DNA of 56,415 nucleotides from assembly GCA_903892515.1 (NCBI GenBank), contig CAITIS010000056.1, forward strand, positions 1 through 56,415, in the 5' to 3' direction. The stretch's first letter is position 1. Each line of letters starts with the position of its first letter. This DNA is from an uncultured Planctomycetota bacterium. GTDB taxonomy: Bacteria > Planctomycetota > Phycisphaerae > SM23-33. Under the pieces are notes generated by a model that was not told the origin of the DNA, did no database searches, and saw nothing but the letters and a program-made list of their open reading frames with translations. Made by a program: the position numbers and the translations under genes. Positions 24,679-33,805 of the stretch are shown piece by piece.

Positions 24679-27507
24679 ATGGCAAAGCCAGATGCGTCGA
24701 ACAAGTCCTCTCCGGCCGGGGAAGAGCGGCGAATGCAGGCCGACGAGCAGCGGAAGGCCAACTGGACCCGCTGGGGAACGTACCTGCCCGAGCGGCAGTG
24801 GGGCACGGTCCGCGAGGATTACTCTGCCGACGGCGACTACTGGCGCTACTTTCCGCACAGCCAGGCCCGCTCGCGGGCGTACCGCTGGGGCGAAGACGGC
24901 CTGCTGGGCTGGTGCGACCGCGAATGCCGGCTGTGCTTTGGGCTGTCGCTGTGGAACGGCAAGGACCCGATCCTCAAAGAGCGGCTCTTTGGCCTGACCA
25001 ATCCCGAAGGCAACCACGGCGAGGACGTCAAGGAGTGCTACTGGTACCTGGACAACACGCCCACGCACTCGTACGCCCGGGCGCTGTACAAGTACCCGCA
25101 GCAGGAGTTCCCGTACGCGCAGTTGCTCGAAGAAAGCCGCCGCCGCAACCGATCCCAACGTGAGTACGAAATCACCGACACCGGCGCGTTCGACGGCCAG
25201 CGGTACTTTGACGTGTTCATCGAATACGCCAAGGCCGGCCCTGACGACACGTGCATTCGGGTGACCATCGCCAACCGCCACGACCACCCGGCCGAGATCC
25301 ACGTCCTGCCGACGGTCTGGTTCCGCAACACTTGGCGCGGGGCTTCCGGCTACGAGCGGGCGTGGGATCGGCCAATGATGGAATCCTCCGGCACCGGCAA
25401 GGTGCGGTGCCTGCATCCGAGCCTGGGTGAGTTCATCTTTGAAGCTGGCCGCACGACCACAGCCGAGGGCGGCTGTGCTACGGGAACAGCCGAGGGCGGC
25501 TGTGCTACGGGGCCGGGCGGTGGGGCGGGCAGGCCGGGTGCCGTGGCTGCGGAGTCCAGCAGCCACGAACTTGCCGCCGCCGGGATCCACCCGGGTTGTC
25601 CGCTGTTCACCGAGAACGAGACGAACAATCAGCGGCTCTTTAACGCCGGCAATCTCGCGCCCTTCGTGAAGGATGCCTTTCACGATTACGTCATTGCCGG
25701 CCAGCACGGCGCCGTCAACCCTGCCGGCCGCGGCACCAAGGCGGCGTTCTACTACAAACTCACGCTCCAGGCCGGGCAGTCCGTGCAGATCGACCTGCGC
25801 TTGCGCGAGAAACGATCGCGCCTGTCCGCGGCGTTCGGGCCGGCGTTCGAGGACGTGATGGCGACTCGCCGACGCGAGATGGACGAGTTCTATACGCATC
25901 TCTTACCTCATGGCCTGAGCGGCGAGTTCTCCACGATCATCCGCCAGGCGCTCTCGGGTCTGCTCTGGACGAAGCAGTTCTACTATTACGTCGTGTCGGA
26001 CTGGCTCACCGGCGATCCGGGCCAGCCTCCGCCCCCGCCAGGCCGGGAGAAGATCAGGAACGGCGACTGGACGCACATCTTCGACCGCAACATTCTCTCC
26101 ATGCCCGACAAGTGGGAGTATCCGTGGTTTGCGGCCTGGGATACTGCCTTCCAGATGCTGCCCATGTCGCGCGTCGATCCGTACTTTGCCAAGGACCAAC
26201 TCACGCTGCTGCTGCGGGAATGGTTCATGCATCCCAACGGCCAGTTGCCGGCGTACGAGGGCTCGTTCTCCGACGTCAACCCGCCGGTCCACGCCTGGGC
26301 GTGCTGGCGCGTATACAAGCTGTGCGACAGGCCAGGCCCGTGCGGCCGGCAGTTCCTGGCCAGCACGTTTCAAAAGCTGCTGATGAACTTCACCTGGTGG
26401 GTCAATCGCAAGGACCCCACGGGCAACAACATCTTTGGCGGCGGTTTCCTGGGCATGGACAATATCGGCGTCTTCGACCGCGACAAGCCGCTGCCTTCAG
26501 GCCAACTCCTCGAAGAGGCCGACGGCACGGCCTGGATGGCCTTCTACTCCGTTACCATGCTGGCCATTGCCCTGGAACTGGCCGGCGAGGACAGCGCCTA
26601 CGAGGACACTGCCTCCAAATTCTTCGCCCACTTCGTCTCCATCGCCGACGCCATGAACAGCCTGGGCGGCAGCGGGCTGTGGGACGAACAGGACGGCTTC
26701 TATTACGACCAGATCATGGTCGATCAGCAGCCCCAGCGGCTGAAGGTGCGCTCGCTGGTCGGGCTGATTCCGCTGATCGCCGTGGAGGTCCTGGAAGAAG
26801 GCGATATCCAGGGCTTAAGCGGCTTTGCCAACCGGCTGAAGTGGTTCATGGACAACCGCGCCGACCTGTACAAGCAGATCTCATACATGGAGTCGCGCAA
26901 GGACCATGGCCACATTCACCGGCTGCTGGCCATTCCTTCACGCGAGCGGCTGGTGCGGGTGCTGGGGTACATGCTCGACGAGAAGGAGTTTCTCTCGCCC
27001 TATGGCATCCGCTCGCTGTCGAAGTATCACCAGGAGCACCCCTTCACCTTCGAGAGCGATGGCCAGTCGCACCGAATCTGTTATGAGCCGGGCGAGGCGC
27101 AGTCGGACCTCTTTGGCGGCAACAGCAATTGGCGCGGGCCGATCTGGATGCCCATCAATCTGCTGCTGCTGGAGGCATTGCAGCGGTATCACCACTTTTA
27201 CGGCGACACGCTCAAGGTCGAGTGCCCGACGGGCTCGGGCTACATGATCAACCTGCGCCAAGTCGCCTGCGAGATCGCCCATCGGCTGTGCCTGCTGTTC
27301 CTGCCCGACAGGTCCGGCCGGCGGCCCTGGCAGGGCGGGCTGAAACAATACATCCAAGACCCGCACTGGAAGAACCTGACGTGCTTCCATGAATACTTCC
27401 ACGGCGACACGGGCGAAGGCCTGGGCGCCGCCCACCAGACCGGCTGGACCGCCCTGATCGTACACCTGCTGGAAACCGTAGCCGACGAACGCGGCTGCGG
27501 AGGGTGA
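24679..27507 (+). CDS. GH63/MGH1-like glucosidase-type glycoside hydrolase
   Basis: 942-residue cytoplasmic enzyme; no signal peptide. It has a beta-sandwich N-terminal region (about 30-390) and an (alpha/alpha)6 barrel (about 400-935) with WFAAWDTAFQM, FGGGFLGMDNIGVFDR and NSNWRGPIWMPINLLL, the pattern of GH63 and mannosylglycerate-hydrolase-like proteins. Relatives trim glucosyl or mannosyl linkages in compatible solutes or glycogen-like material; the substrate is inferred. Residues about 260-296 are encoded by two copies of an ACAGCCGAGGGCGGCTGTGC repeat and one GGGTGCCGTGGCTGC palindrome, read in frame. GAGG lies 8 bases before the ATG. Confidence 0.88.
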   Translation: MAKPDASNKSSPAGEERRMQADEQRKANWTRWGTYLPERQWGTVREDYSADGDYWRYFPHSQARSRAYRWGEDGLLGWCDRECRLCFGLSLWNGKDPILKERLFGLTNPEGNHGEDVKECYWYLDNTPTHSYARALYKYPQQEFPYAQLLEESRRRNRSQREYEITDTGAFDGQRYFDVFIEYAKAGPDDTCIRVTIANRHDHPAEIHVLPTVWFRNTWRGASGYERAWDRPMMESSGTGKVRCLHPSLGEFIFEAGRTTTAEGGCATGTAEGGCATGPGGGAGRPGAVAAESSSHELAAAGIHPGCPLFTENETNNQRLFNAGNLAPFVKDAFHDYVIAGQHGAVNPAGRGTKAAFYYKLTLQAGQSVQIDLRLREKRSRLSAAFGPAFEDVMATRRREMDEFYTHLLPHGLSGEFSTIIRQALSGLLWTKQFYYYVVSDWLTGDPGQPPPPPGREKIRNGDWTHIFDRNILSMPDKWEYPWFAAWDTAFQMLPMSRVDPYFAKDQLTLLLREWFMHPNGQLPAYEGSFSDVNPPVHAWACWRVYKLCDRPGPCGRQFLASTFQKLLMNFTWWVNRKDPTGNNIFGGGFLGMDNIGVFDRDKPLPSGQLLEEADGTAWMAFYSVTMLAIALELAGEDSAYEDTASKFFAHFVSIADAMNSLGGSGLWDEQDGFYYDQIMVDQQPQRLKVRSLVGLIPLIAVEVLEEGDIQGLSGFANRLKWFMDNRADLYKQISYMESRKDHGHIHRLLAIPSRERLVRVLGYMLDEKEFLSPYGIRSLSKYHQEHPFTFESDGQSHRICYEPGEAQSDLFGGNSNWRGPIWMPINLLLLEALQRYHHFYGDTLKVECPTGSGYMINLRQVACEIAHRLCLLFLPDRSGRRPWQGGLKQYIQDPHWKNLTCFHEYFHGDTGEGLGAAHQTGWTALIVHLLETVADERGCGG
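25459..25567. repeat. Palindromic repeats in frame inside the GH63-like gene
   Basis: Two tandem ACAGCCGAGGGCGGCTGTGC units (25459-25478 and about 25486-25505) are followed by GGGTGCCGTGGCTGC...GCAGCCACG (25536-25567). The first type recurs at 28495-28518, 43385-43403, 49252-49271 and 56151; the second at 27717-27746, 28440-28472 and 43244-43275. Confidence 0.8.
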
Positions 27508-28662
27508 CGCGACGGCGAGCCATCCGCAGATGAACGCCCATCCGCAGATTGCGCAGATGAACGCAGAGGTAGGGCGGGCATTGCCCGCCGTCTTGGTGCC
27601 GCTTGCCTGGGAAGTCGTCGGGCAGTGCCCGACCTACGAACAGCCGGGTGCCGTGGTTTGCGCAGCGAAGCGAAGCAACCACGTCCGACACAAGCCGACG
27701 CCCGGTGCCATGCCGGGTGCCGTGGCCGCGGTGTCCAGCGGCCACGTTCCTGCCATTCGTTTGGCCAAAGGGCACAAACCGGCACCGCCGGGAACCATTC
27801 GGAACGAACCGGCACCAAACGGAACGAAACGGAACGAAACGGAACCAAACGGAACCAAACGGAACCATTTGGAACGATTCGACACGCAGTCTGATTCACT
27901 CATGACCTTGCCGAACAGGCACTTGCGGCCTCGTGCCGACCGCTCGCCCCGGAGTTTCTCCAGCGGCGCTACCCATGCGCACATTCCCGTCACCCCGTCC
28001 ACTCTTCTTTGGTTGTCAAGAGCCATCCGCGGATTCCGCAGATGAACGCCATCCGCAGATTCCGCAGATGAACGCCATCCGCAGATTCCGCAGATGAACG
28101 CAGAGAAGTCCGCTCTTCTTTGGTTGTAAAGACCGGGCGCGCGGAGTCAGCCCGGACGATGCTCCACATATGGGCGATTGCACCGGGCCTGTGCGCGCGG
28201 CCAGCATCGGTGCCGTGGTGGCCATGGTTTTGCGCCCGTCAAAGGGCCAGCGCGTCTTGGCGCTGGACGCCGTGCGTACGCGTTGTGTGCGGAAGCATGC
28301 TTCTGTGCCCTCTCCCGTGGGAGAGGGTAGGGTGAGGGCTGCTTAGCAAGTGATGGTGCTGCCGGCTCCGGCCCTCGCCCCCGCCTCAAGGCGGTACTTC
28401 TCCCAGAGGGAGAGGAGTTTACAGCCCGGCGCCATGCCCAACGTGGCCGCTGGACGCCGCGGCCACGGCACCCAGACGGCGGCCTTCTCCGCGTGGCACA
28501 GCCGCCCTCGGCTGTGGTCTTTTCTGCGTCGCCCTGTAGGGTGGGCCAAGCCCTGTGGGTGGGCCGAGTCTTGTAGGGTGGGCCGAGGAGCGAAGCGACG
28601 AGCCCCACCATCCGCAGGGCAACGGTGGGACTCGCAAAACGACGCTCGGCCCACCCTACAAA
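27508..28662. repeat. Dense repeat region downstream of the GH63-like gene
   Basis: No intact gene. In order it holds: ATCCGCAGATT units (27526-27567); GGGCGGGCATTGCCCGCC (about 27572-27590); CGTGGTTTGC/GCAACCACG and CGTGGCCGC/GCGGCCACG palindromes (27646-27746); an array of AAACGGAAC-like 7-10 base units (27790-27885); three 27-base ATCCGCAGATTCCGCAGATG units (28023-28105) flanked by two CTCTTCTTTGGTTGT copies (about 28002 and 28112); CTCTCCC/GGGAGAG hairpins (28309-28330 and 28400-28420); a GGCACAGCCGCCCTCGGCTG copy (28495); and several TAGGGTGGGCCGAG copies (28537-28662). Confidence 0.8.
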
Positions 28663-28905
28663 CTGGAGGTGCCGACCTCGGCGATGAAGAGCGAAGCGGC
28701 CACGGCCGGGATGTACCAATCGCCGTGGGACCAGAAGAACTACCCGCGCGTGCAGATCCTGACGATCGAGGAATTGCTGAGCGACCCGTACCGGCCCAAC
28801 CCGCGTTGCCTGTCGATTCCGGGCGGCTCGTCCAGCCAGCACACCCTGCCCGAAGCCCCCAAGCACAAGGGCAAAGGCGATAAACAAATGGGGCTGGGAT
28901 TCTAA
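28663..28905 (+). pseudogene. 3' remnant of a DNA methyltransferase gene
   Basis: The last 80 codons (LEVPTSAMKSEAATAG, SPWDQKNYPRVQILTIEELL, ending KGKGDKQMGLGF) match the typical C-terminus of large site-specific DNA methyltransferases of restriction systems. The catalytic part is gone. The homologous reading begins at LEVPTSAMK, immediately after a CGGCCCACCCTACAAA repeat copy, so the repeat lies exactly at the breakpoint. Confidence 0.7.
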
Positions 28906-29000
28906 GCGGACCTATGCAAGACAGCCTAGGTAGGGCGGGCACCGCCCGCCGCAGGGCTGAACGGGCTGGAAGCCTAGCACTCTGTTCGACCTGAATTGTC

Positions 29001-29070
29001 GGGTGCCACACCTGCGGTGTTTGCAGGTGTGTAAGGGGCACGGCTGCAAACGCCGCAGCCGTGGCACCCA
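29001..29070. repeat. GGGTGCCACACCTGC palindrome upstream of recA
   Basis: 70-base element with outer arms GGGTGCCAC and GTGGCACCC. It contains the inner hairpins CACCTGCGGTGTTTGCAGGTG and GGCTGC...GCAGCC. The same design recurs in frame at 33364-33436 and 43285-43368 and between genes at 46018-46120. Confidence 0.8.
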
Positions 29071-29154
29071 AATTATTGCCCGGACAGAAGCCTCGAATTG
29101 CCGGCTCTTTCTTTCGCGGGCCATTCCTGCTAAAAAATGTTTCAAGTTTCCCTC

Positions 29155-29183
29155 TTGCGGATACCGAACAGATGCCGTACAGT
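29155..29183 (+). promoter_or_regulatory. recA promoter
   Basis: TTGCGG (29155-29160), a 17-base spacer and TACAGT (29178-29183), with predicted start near 29190 and AAGGAG at 29215-29220. I see no clear CTGT-N8-ACAG or GAAC-N4-GTTC LexA box, so SOS control is not evident. Confidence 0.6.
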
Positions 29184-29226
29184 ATTCCGCGTTGGCATTT
29201 CGCATTGAAAAGGTAAGGAGACCGTG

Positions 29227-30318
29227 ATGGCAAAGTCGCCCGGCAAGGCAGCGGAGAAGCCCGAAACCAAAGAGCAGTCCCAGGCCGATCAGCGGCGGGA
29301 CAAGGCGCTGGATGCCGCCCTGCAGCACATTGAAAAGAGCTACGGTAAGGGTGCCATCATGCGCCTGACCAACGAGCAGATCGTGCCCATCGACGGCATC
29401 TCCACCGGGGCGGTCAGTCTGGACCTGGCCTTGGGCGGCCCGGGCGTGCCGCGCGGGCGAATCTGCGAGATGTTCGGCCCCGAGGGCAGCGGCAAGACCA
29501 CGCTGGCCTTGCACGTCATCGCCAGCGCGCAGAAGACCGGCGGCGTGGCTGCGTTCATCGACGCTGAGCACGCGCTGGATCCTTCCTGGGCGCGGCGGCT
29601 GGGCGTCAAGCTCGACAGCCTGCTGATTTCCCAGCCCGACTCGGGCGAACAGGCGCTGGAAATATGCGAGATGCTGGTGCGCTCCAACGCCGTGGACGTG
29701 GTCGTGGTGGACTCGGTGGCGGCCTTGATTCCCAAGGCCGAGATCGAGGGCGAGATGGGCGATCAGCACATGGGCCTGCAAGCCCGGCTGATGAGCCAGG
29801 CGATGCGCAAGCTCACCGGCATCATCTCCAAGACCAGCACGTGCGTGATCTTCATCAACCAGATCCGCATGAAGATCGGCGTGATGTTCGGCAATCCCGA
29901 AACGACCCCCGGCGGCAACGCCCTGAAGTTCTACAGCTCCGTCCGCATCGACATCCGCCGGATTTCGACGATCAAGGAAGGCGAGAAGGCCGTGGGCAAC
30001 CGCGTCCGGGCCAGGGTGGTCAAGAACAAGGTGGCCCCGCCTTTCAGGAGCGCCGAGTTCGACATCATGTTCGATAGCGGCATCAGCTACGTCGGCGATC
30101 TGCTGGACATGGCCACCGAGGCCGGCGTCGTGGACAAGTCCGGCGCGTGGTTCAGCTTTGAAAAGGTCCGCCTAGGCCAAGGCCGCGAAGGGGCCAAGAG
30201 CTTCCTGCTGGAGAACACCGACTTGTGCGAAGAGATTCGCAAGGCCCTTCTGGCCAAGCTCGTGCTGGGCGAGGTCAAGACACCAGATCCCGTGCCCGCG
30301 CCAGCCACAGAAGAATAG
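29227..30318 (+). CDS. recA: RecA recombinase
   Basis: 363-residue DNA strand-exchange ATPase, central to homologous recombination and the SOS response. Walker A is GPEGSGKTT, Walker [11 protein letters not shown] with [11 protein letters not shown] (L1), and the L2 region has [15 protein letters not shown] Lys/Glu-rich N-terminal extension of about 25 residues precedes the usual RecA start, and the acidic tail is short (PAPATEE). The ATG at 29227 lies 6 bases after AAGGAG; the in-frame GTG at 29224 is too close. It stands alone with its own promoter. Confidence 0.98.
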   Translation: MAKSPGKAAEKPETKEQSQADQRRDKALDAALQHIEKSYGKGAIMRLTNEQIVPIDGISTGAVSLDLALGGPGVPRGRICEMFGPEGSGKTTLALHVIASAQKTGGVAAFIDAEHALDPSWARRLGVKLDSLLISQPDSGEQALEICEMLVRSNAVDVVVVDSVAALIPKAEIEGEMGDQHMGLQARLMSQAMRKLTGIISKTSTCVIFINQIRMKIGVMFGNPETTPGGNALKFYSSVRIDIRRISTIKEGEKAVGNRVRARVVKNKVAPPFRSAEFDIMFDSGISYVGDLLDMATEAGVVDKSGAWFSFEKVRLGQGREGAKSFLLENTDLCEEIRKALLAKLVLGEVKTPDPVPAPATEE

Positions 30319-30514
30319 AACCCAAGCGGGGGGTGCTGCACCGCTTCAAGACCAGGGGCGCCTCAAGGGGCGTCTCTGGTCGGAAGCGGGTCGTTTGCTG
30401 CCAGCAGAACGGTTTCGTAGACGACGGTATGCCCTGGGCCGCGACGGAGTGGTGGGGCTCGGGAGTACGCTCGGCCCACCCTACGCCCTACACCCCACGC
30501 CCTACGCCCTCTCT

Positions 30515-31399
30515 CTACTTGTCTCCCGGAGGGAGCACGAGCTGGTCCTTGGGCATCTTCTTGAGGCAGAGGAACCAGTCCAGGCAGTAGTAGCCCTTGC
30601 CGTTTTCGGCCAGGCGGGTGGAGGCGGCGCCGCAGGAGCCCGGGGCGGGCATAATGACGTCCTCGCCGGGCTGCCAGTTGGCGGGGGTGGCCACGCCGTG
30701 GGCGTCGCAGGTTTGCAGCGAGATGAGCAGCCGCTTGATCTCGTTGACGTTCCGGCCCGTTGACATCGGGTAGTAGATCAGCGCCCGCACGATGCCTTTG
30801 GGGTCGATGACGAAGACCGCCCGCACGGCCTGGGTGTCGCTGGCGGCCGGGTGAATCATGCCGCACTCGCGGGCCACGTCCATCTTGATGTCGGCGATGA
30901 CCGGGAAGGTGACGACCACGTTCTTCATGCCCTTCCATTCGATCTTCTCGGTAATCGTCCGCAGCCAGGCGATGTGGCTGAAGTTGCTGTCGATGGATAG
31001 CCCGACGAGCTGGCAATTCAGGGCTTCAAAGTCCGGCTGCATGGTCGCCAGTGTCATGAACTCGGTGGTGCATACCGGCGTGAAGTCGGCTGGGTGGCTG
31101 AACAGGACGATCCACTTGCCCTTGAAATCGTCGGGGAAGCGAATCTTGCCCTGCGTCGTGTTGGCCTCAAAGGCCGGGGCCGGCTGGCCGATGAGCGGGA
31201 TGCTCGGCTGACTGGCAGCAGGTCCGCAGCCGGAGGCGTGAGCACTCATCATGCGCCCGCACATGGGGCAGTAAGGCATGCCCGCGGCCCTCATGCCGGG
31301 CTTGGCGGGAACTTCGTTCGGCGCGGCGCAGCCAATCATTCCAATCAGGATCGTGGCGCAGACCAAGAGCAGCGGCGAGTCCAATCGAGACGTCGTCAT
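30515..31399 (-). CDS. Lipoprotein peroxiredoxin (Prx6/1-Cys type)
   Basis: 294-residue peroxidase with a lipoprotein signal: hydrophobic stretch then MIGC, with lipidated Cys at 24. A short linker carries CPMCG (44-48), a zinc-ribbon-like half site. The AhpC/TSA domain starts near residue 66; the peroxidatic Cys is C110 in DFTPVCTTE. The long C-terminal arm (YYPMSTGRNVNEIKRLL) marks the Prx6 group, which is normally cytosolic, so anchoring at the membrane is unusual. AAGGAAGGAAG precedes the ATG. It would remove peroxide outside the cytoplasm. Confidence 0.92.
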   Translation of the reverse strand: MTTSRLDSPLLLVCATILIGMIGCAAPNEVPAKPGMRAAGMPYCPMCGRMMSAHASGCGPAASQPSIPLIGQPAPAFEANTTQGKIRFPDDFKGKWIVLFSHPADFTPVCTTEFMTLATMQPDFEALNCQLVGLSIDSNFSHIAWLRTITEKIEWKGMKNVVVTFPVIADIKMDVARECGMIHPAASDTQAVRAVFVIDPKGIVRALIYYPMSTGRNVNEIKRLLISLQTCDAHGVATPANWQPGEDVIMPAPGSCGAASTRLAENGKGYYCLDWFLCLKKMPKDQLVLPPGDK

Positions 31400-31593
31400 G
31401 TTCGCTTCCTTCCTTTTGTGCGGGACTTTCTTGTGCGGGTTCGTTCAGGCCGAAGATCACGGCAGGTCGCCAAGCCGGCGGCACGGTGCGCGGCGCAATC
31501 GGCCAATCGGCAGCGTGATTCCGCAGGTCTACGCTGTTCTGTGCGGCCCACCGCCGAGGGCGGCGGTGCCACGGATGCGGACCCAATCTGCGC

Positions 31594-31620
31594 CTGCGTT
31601 CATCTGCGTAATCTGCGGAC
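31594..31620. repeat. Reversed CCGCAGATTACGCAGATG repeat
   Basis: ATCTGCGTAATCTGCGGACC is the reverse orientation of the ATCCGCAGATT family. It sits in the gap between the small zinc protein and the peroxiredoxin start. Confidence 0.6.
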
Positions 31621-31625
31621 CTGGC

Positions 31626-31823
31626 CTACGGAATCCGGACCGGCTCGCAAAGGTTGTCGCCATTGGCGGCCGCCCGGCCACAGATGTGGCAGATGAACCG
31701 CGCGTCCTTGGCGGCTTGGGCAGCATCGGCCATGTTGCGCTTGCGGACCATCTCGCACAGGTGCTTGTCGTGATTCGTGTGCAGTGCGGTCGATTCCTCG
31801 GTCATCTCGGATGTTTTGGCCAT
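31626..31823 (-). CDS. Small zinc-ribbon-like protein
   Basis: 65-residue cytoplasmic protein with a Ser/Thr/His-rich N-terminus and CHICGRAAANGDNLCEP near the C-terminus, where three Cys plus His could bind one metal. AAGGAG lies 7 bases before the ATG, and TATAGT about 45 bases upstream is a possible -10. It is divergent from the FmdB-like gene. I do not recognise a named family. Confidence 0.75.
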   Translation of the reverse strand: MAKTSEMTEESTALHTNHDKHLCEMVRKRNMADAAQAAKDARFICHICGRAAANGDNLCEPVRIP

Positions 31824-31980
31824 CGCAATCTCCTTGCCCTTGGCTGTGGGGCCTCTGTGCTAACTATAGGCAGGGCAAGGGCCAGCGGACTGGCTCAGGG
31901 ACGGAGCGATTTGTCAGACCATTTCGGCCCAACCGGCGGTATAGTCTTGGCTTCTGTTGTCACCGCTATTTGAGGATGCA

Positions 31981-32226
31981 ATGCCAACGTACGATTATGT
32001 TTGCGAGAAGTGTGAGCACCGGTTTGAGGCCTTTCACGCCATGACCGCCGAGGGCGTGAAGAAGTGCCCCGAATGCGGCGGCAAGGTCAAGCGGCTCATC
32101 GGCGCCGGCGCGGCGGTCATTTTCAAGGGCTCAGGCTTCCACGCCACCGACTACCGCAACAACAGCCTGCCGTGCGGCAAGAGCAAGCCTTGTTCCGCTG
32201 ACTCTCCCTGCGCCAGGAAGGACTAG
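31981..32226 (+). CDS. FmdB-family zinc ribbon protein
   Basis: 81-residue protein beginning MPTYDYVCEKC, the hallmark of FmdB-type putative regulatory zinc ribbons. CEKC (8-11) and CPEC (31-34) form the ribbon, followed by the conserved GSGFHATDYR and a Cys-rich tail (PCGKSKPCSADSPC). The frame opens 8 codons earlier, but the conserved MPTY start and GAGG upstream favour 31981. Family function is unproven. Confidence 0.88.
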   Translation: MPTYDYVCEKCEHRFEAFHAMTAEGVKKCPECGGKVKRLIGAGAAVIFKGSGFHATDYRNNSLPCGKSKPCSADSPCARKD

Positions 32227-32239
32227 CTGGCTTTGGCGA

Positions 32240-32292
32240 ACGCATGGCCGAGACGGCCATGTCACGCATGGGCGAGACGCCCCATGTCACGT
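32240..32292. repeat. Two CGCATGG-GAGACG-CCATGTCACG hairpins
   Basis: Two near-identical units, GCATGGCCGAGACGGCCATG and GCATGGGCGAGACGCCCCATG, each followed by TCACG. The inner stem changes from GCC/GGC to GGC/GCC with pairing kept. Predicted promoter sequence for the next gene begins within the second unit. Confidence 0.7.
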
Positions 32293-32320
32293 GGAAGGCC
32301 GATGCGTGTAGAATGCACGC

Positions 32321-33658
32321 GTGACGGAATTCACCGACCAACTCAGCGGCCATGGCAGGGGGCCTTGGAGCATCCAGGCCGATTGGATCATCCCCGTCGC
32401 TGGCCCAGCCATTCGCGACGGCATCCTTGTCGTTGAGCAGGATCGGATTCGCAGCATCGGTCACGCCGGTCAGGTCAAGCCCTCGGCCAATCATGAACGC
32501 CTCGCGCCGGGGTTGGCGATTCTTCCTGGCCTGGTCAACGCCCACACGCATCTTGAACTCAGCGGCCTGCGTGGCCAGTTGCCGCGAAATGTGCCCATGC
32601 CCGAGTGGATCCTGGCCCTGCTCAGGTACCGACCCGACCGCGCCGGCCAACTCGCAGGCGTCCGTGCGGGCGTGCAGGAGTGCCTCGCGACCGGCACGAC
32701 CACCGTCGGCGATATTTCATACAATAATGCCGCCTGCCACGAACTGGCCAAGCTGCCGATTCGGGCGGTTGCATTTGCGGAGGTGCTGGGCATCGCCCCG
32801 GCCGACCATGACGCAATGGCCCGACTGGCACGGCAGTTGGATAATCCGCCGCAGGGGCCGCTGTTGACGCACGGGATTTCGCCGCACGCGCCGTATTCGA
32901 CCTCGCCGTCGGTGTACCGCGACGCCATTGCGCTGGCTCGGCGGCGGGGCTGGCCGATCATGACCCACCTGGCCGAGACGCCGGGCGAGGGCGACTTGCT
33001 GCGTAATGGCGGCGGGCCGTTGCTTGACCTGCTGCGCCGGCTGGGCGTGATCGACACGAGTTTCCCCAAGCTTGGCCTGGGCCCGGTGGAGTTGGCCCGG
33101 CAACTGGGCTTGCTGGAGGCGGATTGCCTGCTGGCCCACGTGAACTACACCGACGATGCCGAGTTGGACATCCTGGCCACTGGCCGGGCCAGTGTGGTGT
33201 ATTGCCCGCTGAGCAGCCGATTCTTTGGCCGGGGTGGCCATCGCTTCGCGGACATGCTGCGGCGCGGCATCAACGTGGCCATCGGCACCGACTCGCTGGC
33301 GTCCAATGACTCACTGGACATGCTGGCGGAACTGCGGGCGATCTGGTCGGGTGACGCCTGGGCGGGTGCCACACCTGCGGTGTGTGCAGGTGTGCCGGAG
33401 ACACCCACGGCTGCAGACGCCGCAGCCGTGGCACCCAACGTCGGCGCTCCGCAGATTCTTGAAATGGGCACGATCAATGGCGCCAAGGCTCTTGGCCTGG
33501 CCGATCGGACCGGCTCGCTCGAACCGGGCAAGCAGGCCGACCTGATCATCGTGAACGTAGGCCAGACTGACGATCCGGTGGCCGCGGTCCTGCAAGGCCA
33601 GGGCGGCGTTGAGCGGACTATCGTGGCTGGCCGGGCAGTATTCCGCAAAAGCCGCTAA
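32321..33658 (+). CDS. Amidohydrolase (cytosine/aminodeoxyfutalosine deaminase-like)
   Basis: 445-residue metal-dependent deaminase or hydrolase of the TIM-barrel amidohydrolase superfamily. Metal ligands are visible as NAHTHLELSG (near residue 76), THLAET (near 210), LAHVNY (near 268) and GTDSLASND (near 325); the closing motif is EPGKQADLIIV. Chlorohydrolase/MqnX-like members deaminate purine-type substrates; a menaquinone-pathway role is possible but unsupported by neighbours. The start is GTG at 32321, exactly where transcription would begin from TAGAAT (32309-32314). Residues about 348-372 are encoded by a GGGTGCCACACCTGC palindrome read in frame. Confidence 0.85.
   Translation: MTEFTDQLSGHGRGPWSIQADWIIPVAGPAIRDGILVVEQDRIRSIGHAGQVKPSANHERLAPGLAILPGLVNAHTHLELSGLRGQLPRNVPMPEWILALLRYRPDRAGQLAGVRAGVQECLATGTTTVGDISYNNAACHELAKLPIRAVAFAEVLGIAPADHDAMARLARQLDNPPQGPLLTHGISPHAPYSTSPSVYRDAIALARRRGWPIMTHLAETPGEGDLLRNGGGPLLDLLRRLGVIDTSFPKLGLGPVELARQLGLLEADCLLAHVNYTDDAELDILATGRASVVYCPLSSRFFGRGGHRFADMLRRGINVAIGTDSLASNDSLDMLAELRAIWSGDAWAGATPAVCAGVPETPTAADAAAVAPNVGAPQILEMGTINGAKALGLADRTGSLEPGKQADLIIVNVGQTDDPVAAVLQGQGGVERTIVAGRAVFRKSR
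33364..33436. repeat. GGGTGCCACACCTGC palindrome inside the amidohydrolase gene
   Basis: A 73-base element with the same outer arms and inner hairpins as 29001-29070. It encodes an Ala/Thr/Pro/Val-rich loop between GTDSLASND and the conserved EMGTINGAKALGL segment. Confidence 0.85.
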
Positions 33659-33805
33659 ACGTGCCTTAGGTCGCAAGCCGATTTATACTGGAGATCACGA
33701 GGACTCAGGACTCGGAGGCCGAGGAGGTCGAGCGATGTCTCAGGCCTCGGGCCTCTGTCCTGCCTTTTAGATGGAGACCCGCCGGGTGAACTCGGCGGAG
33801 AAAAT

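Noticed and set aside
24643..25899. Minus-strand open frame of 418 codons
   Set aside because: It is antisense to the GH63-like gene and shows no family motif.
28023..28105. CRISPR-like array
   Set aside because: The units are directly tandem with no unique spacers, and no cas genes are present.
27508..28662. Open frames of up to about 250 codons in the repeat region
   Set aside because: They are made of translated repeats (for example NGTKRNETE) and lack starts and family motifs.
29155..29190. LexA box in the recA promoter
   Set aside because: ACAGATGCCGTACAG loosely resembles CTGT-N8-ACAG but lacks the CTGT half, and no GAAC-N4-GTTC is present.
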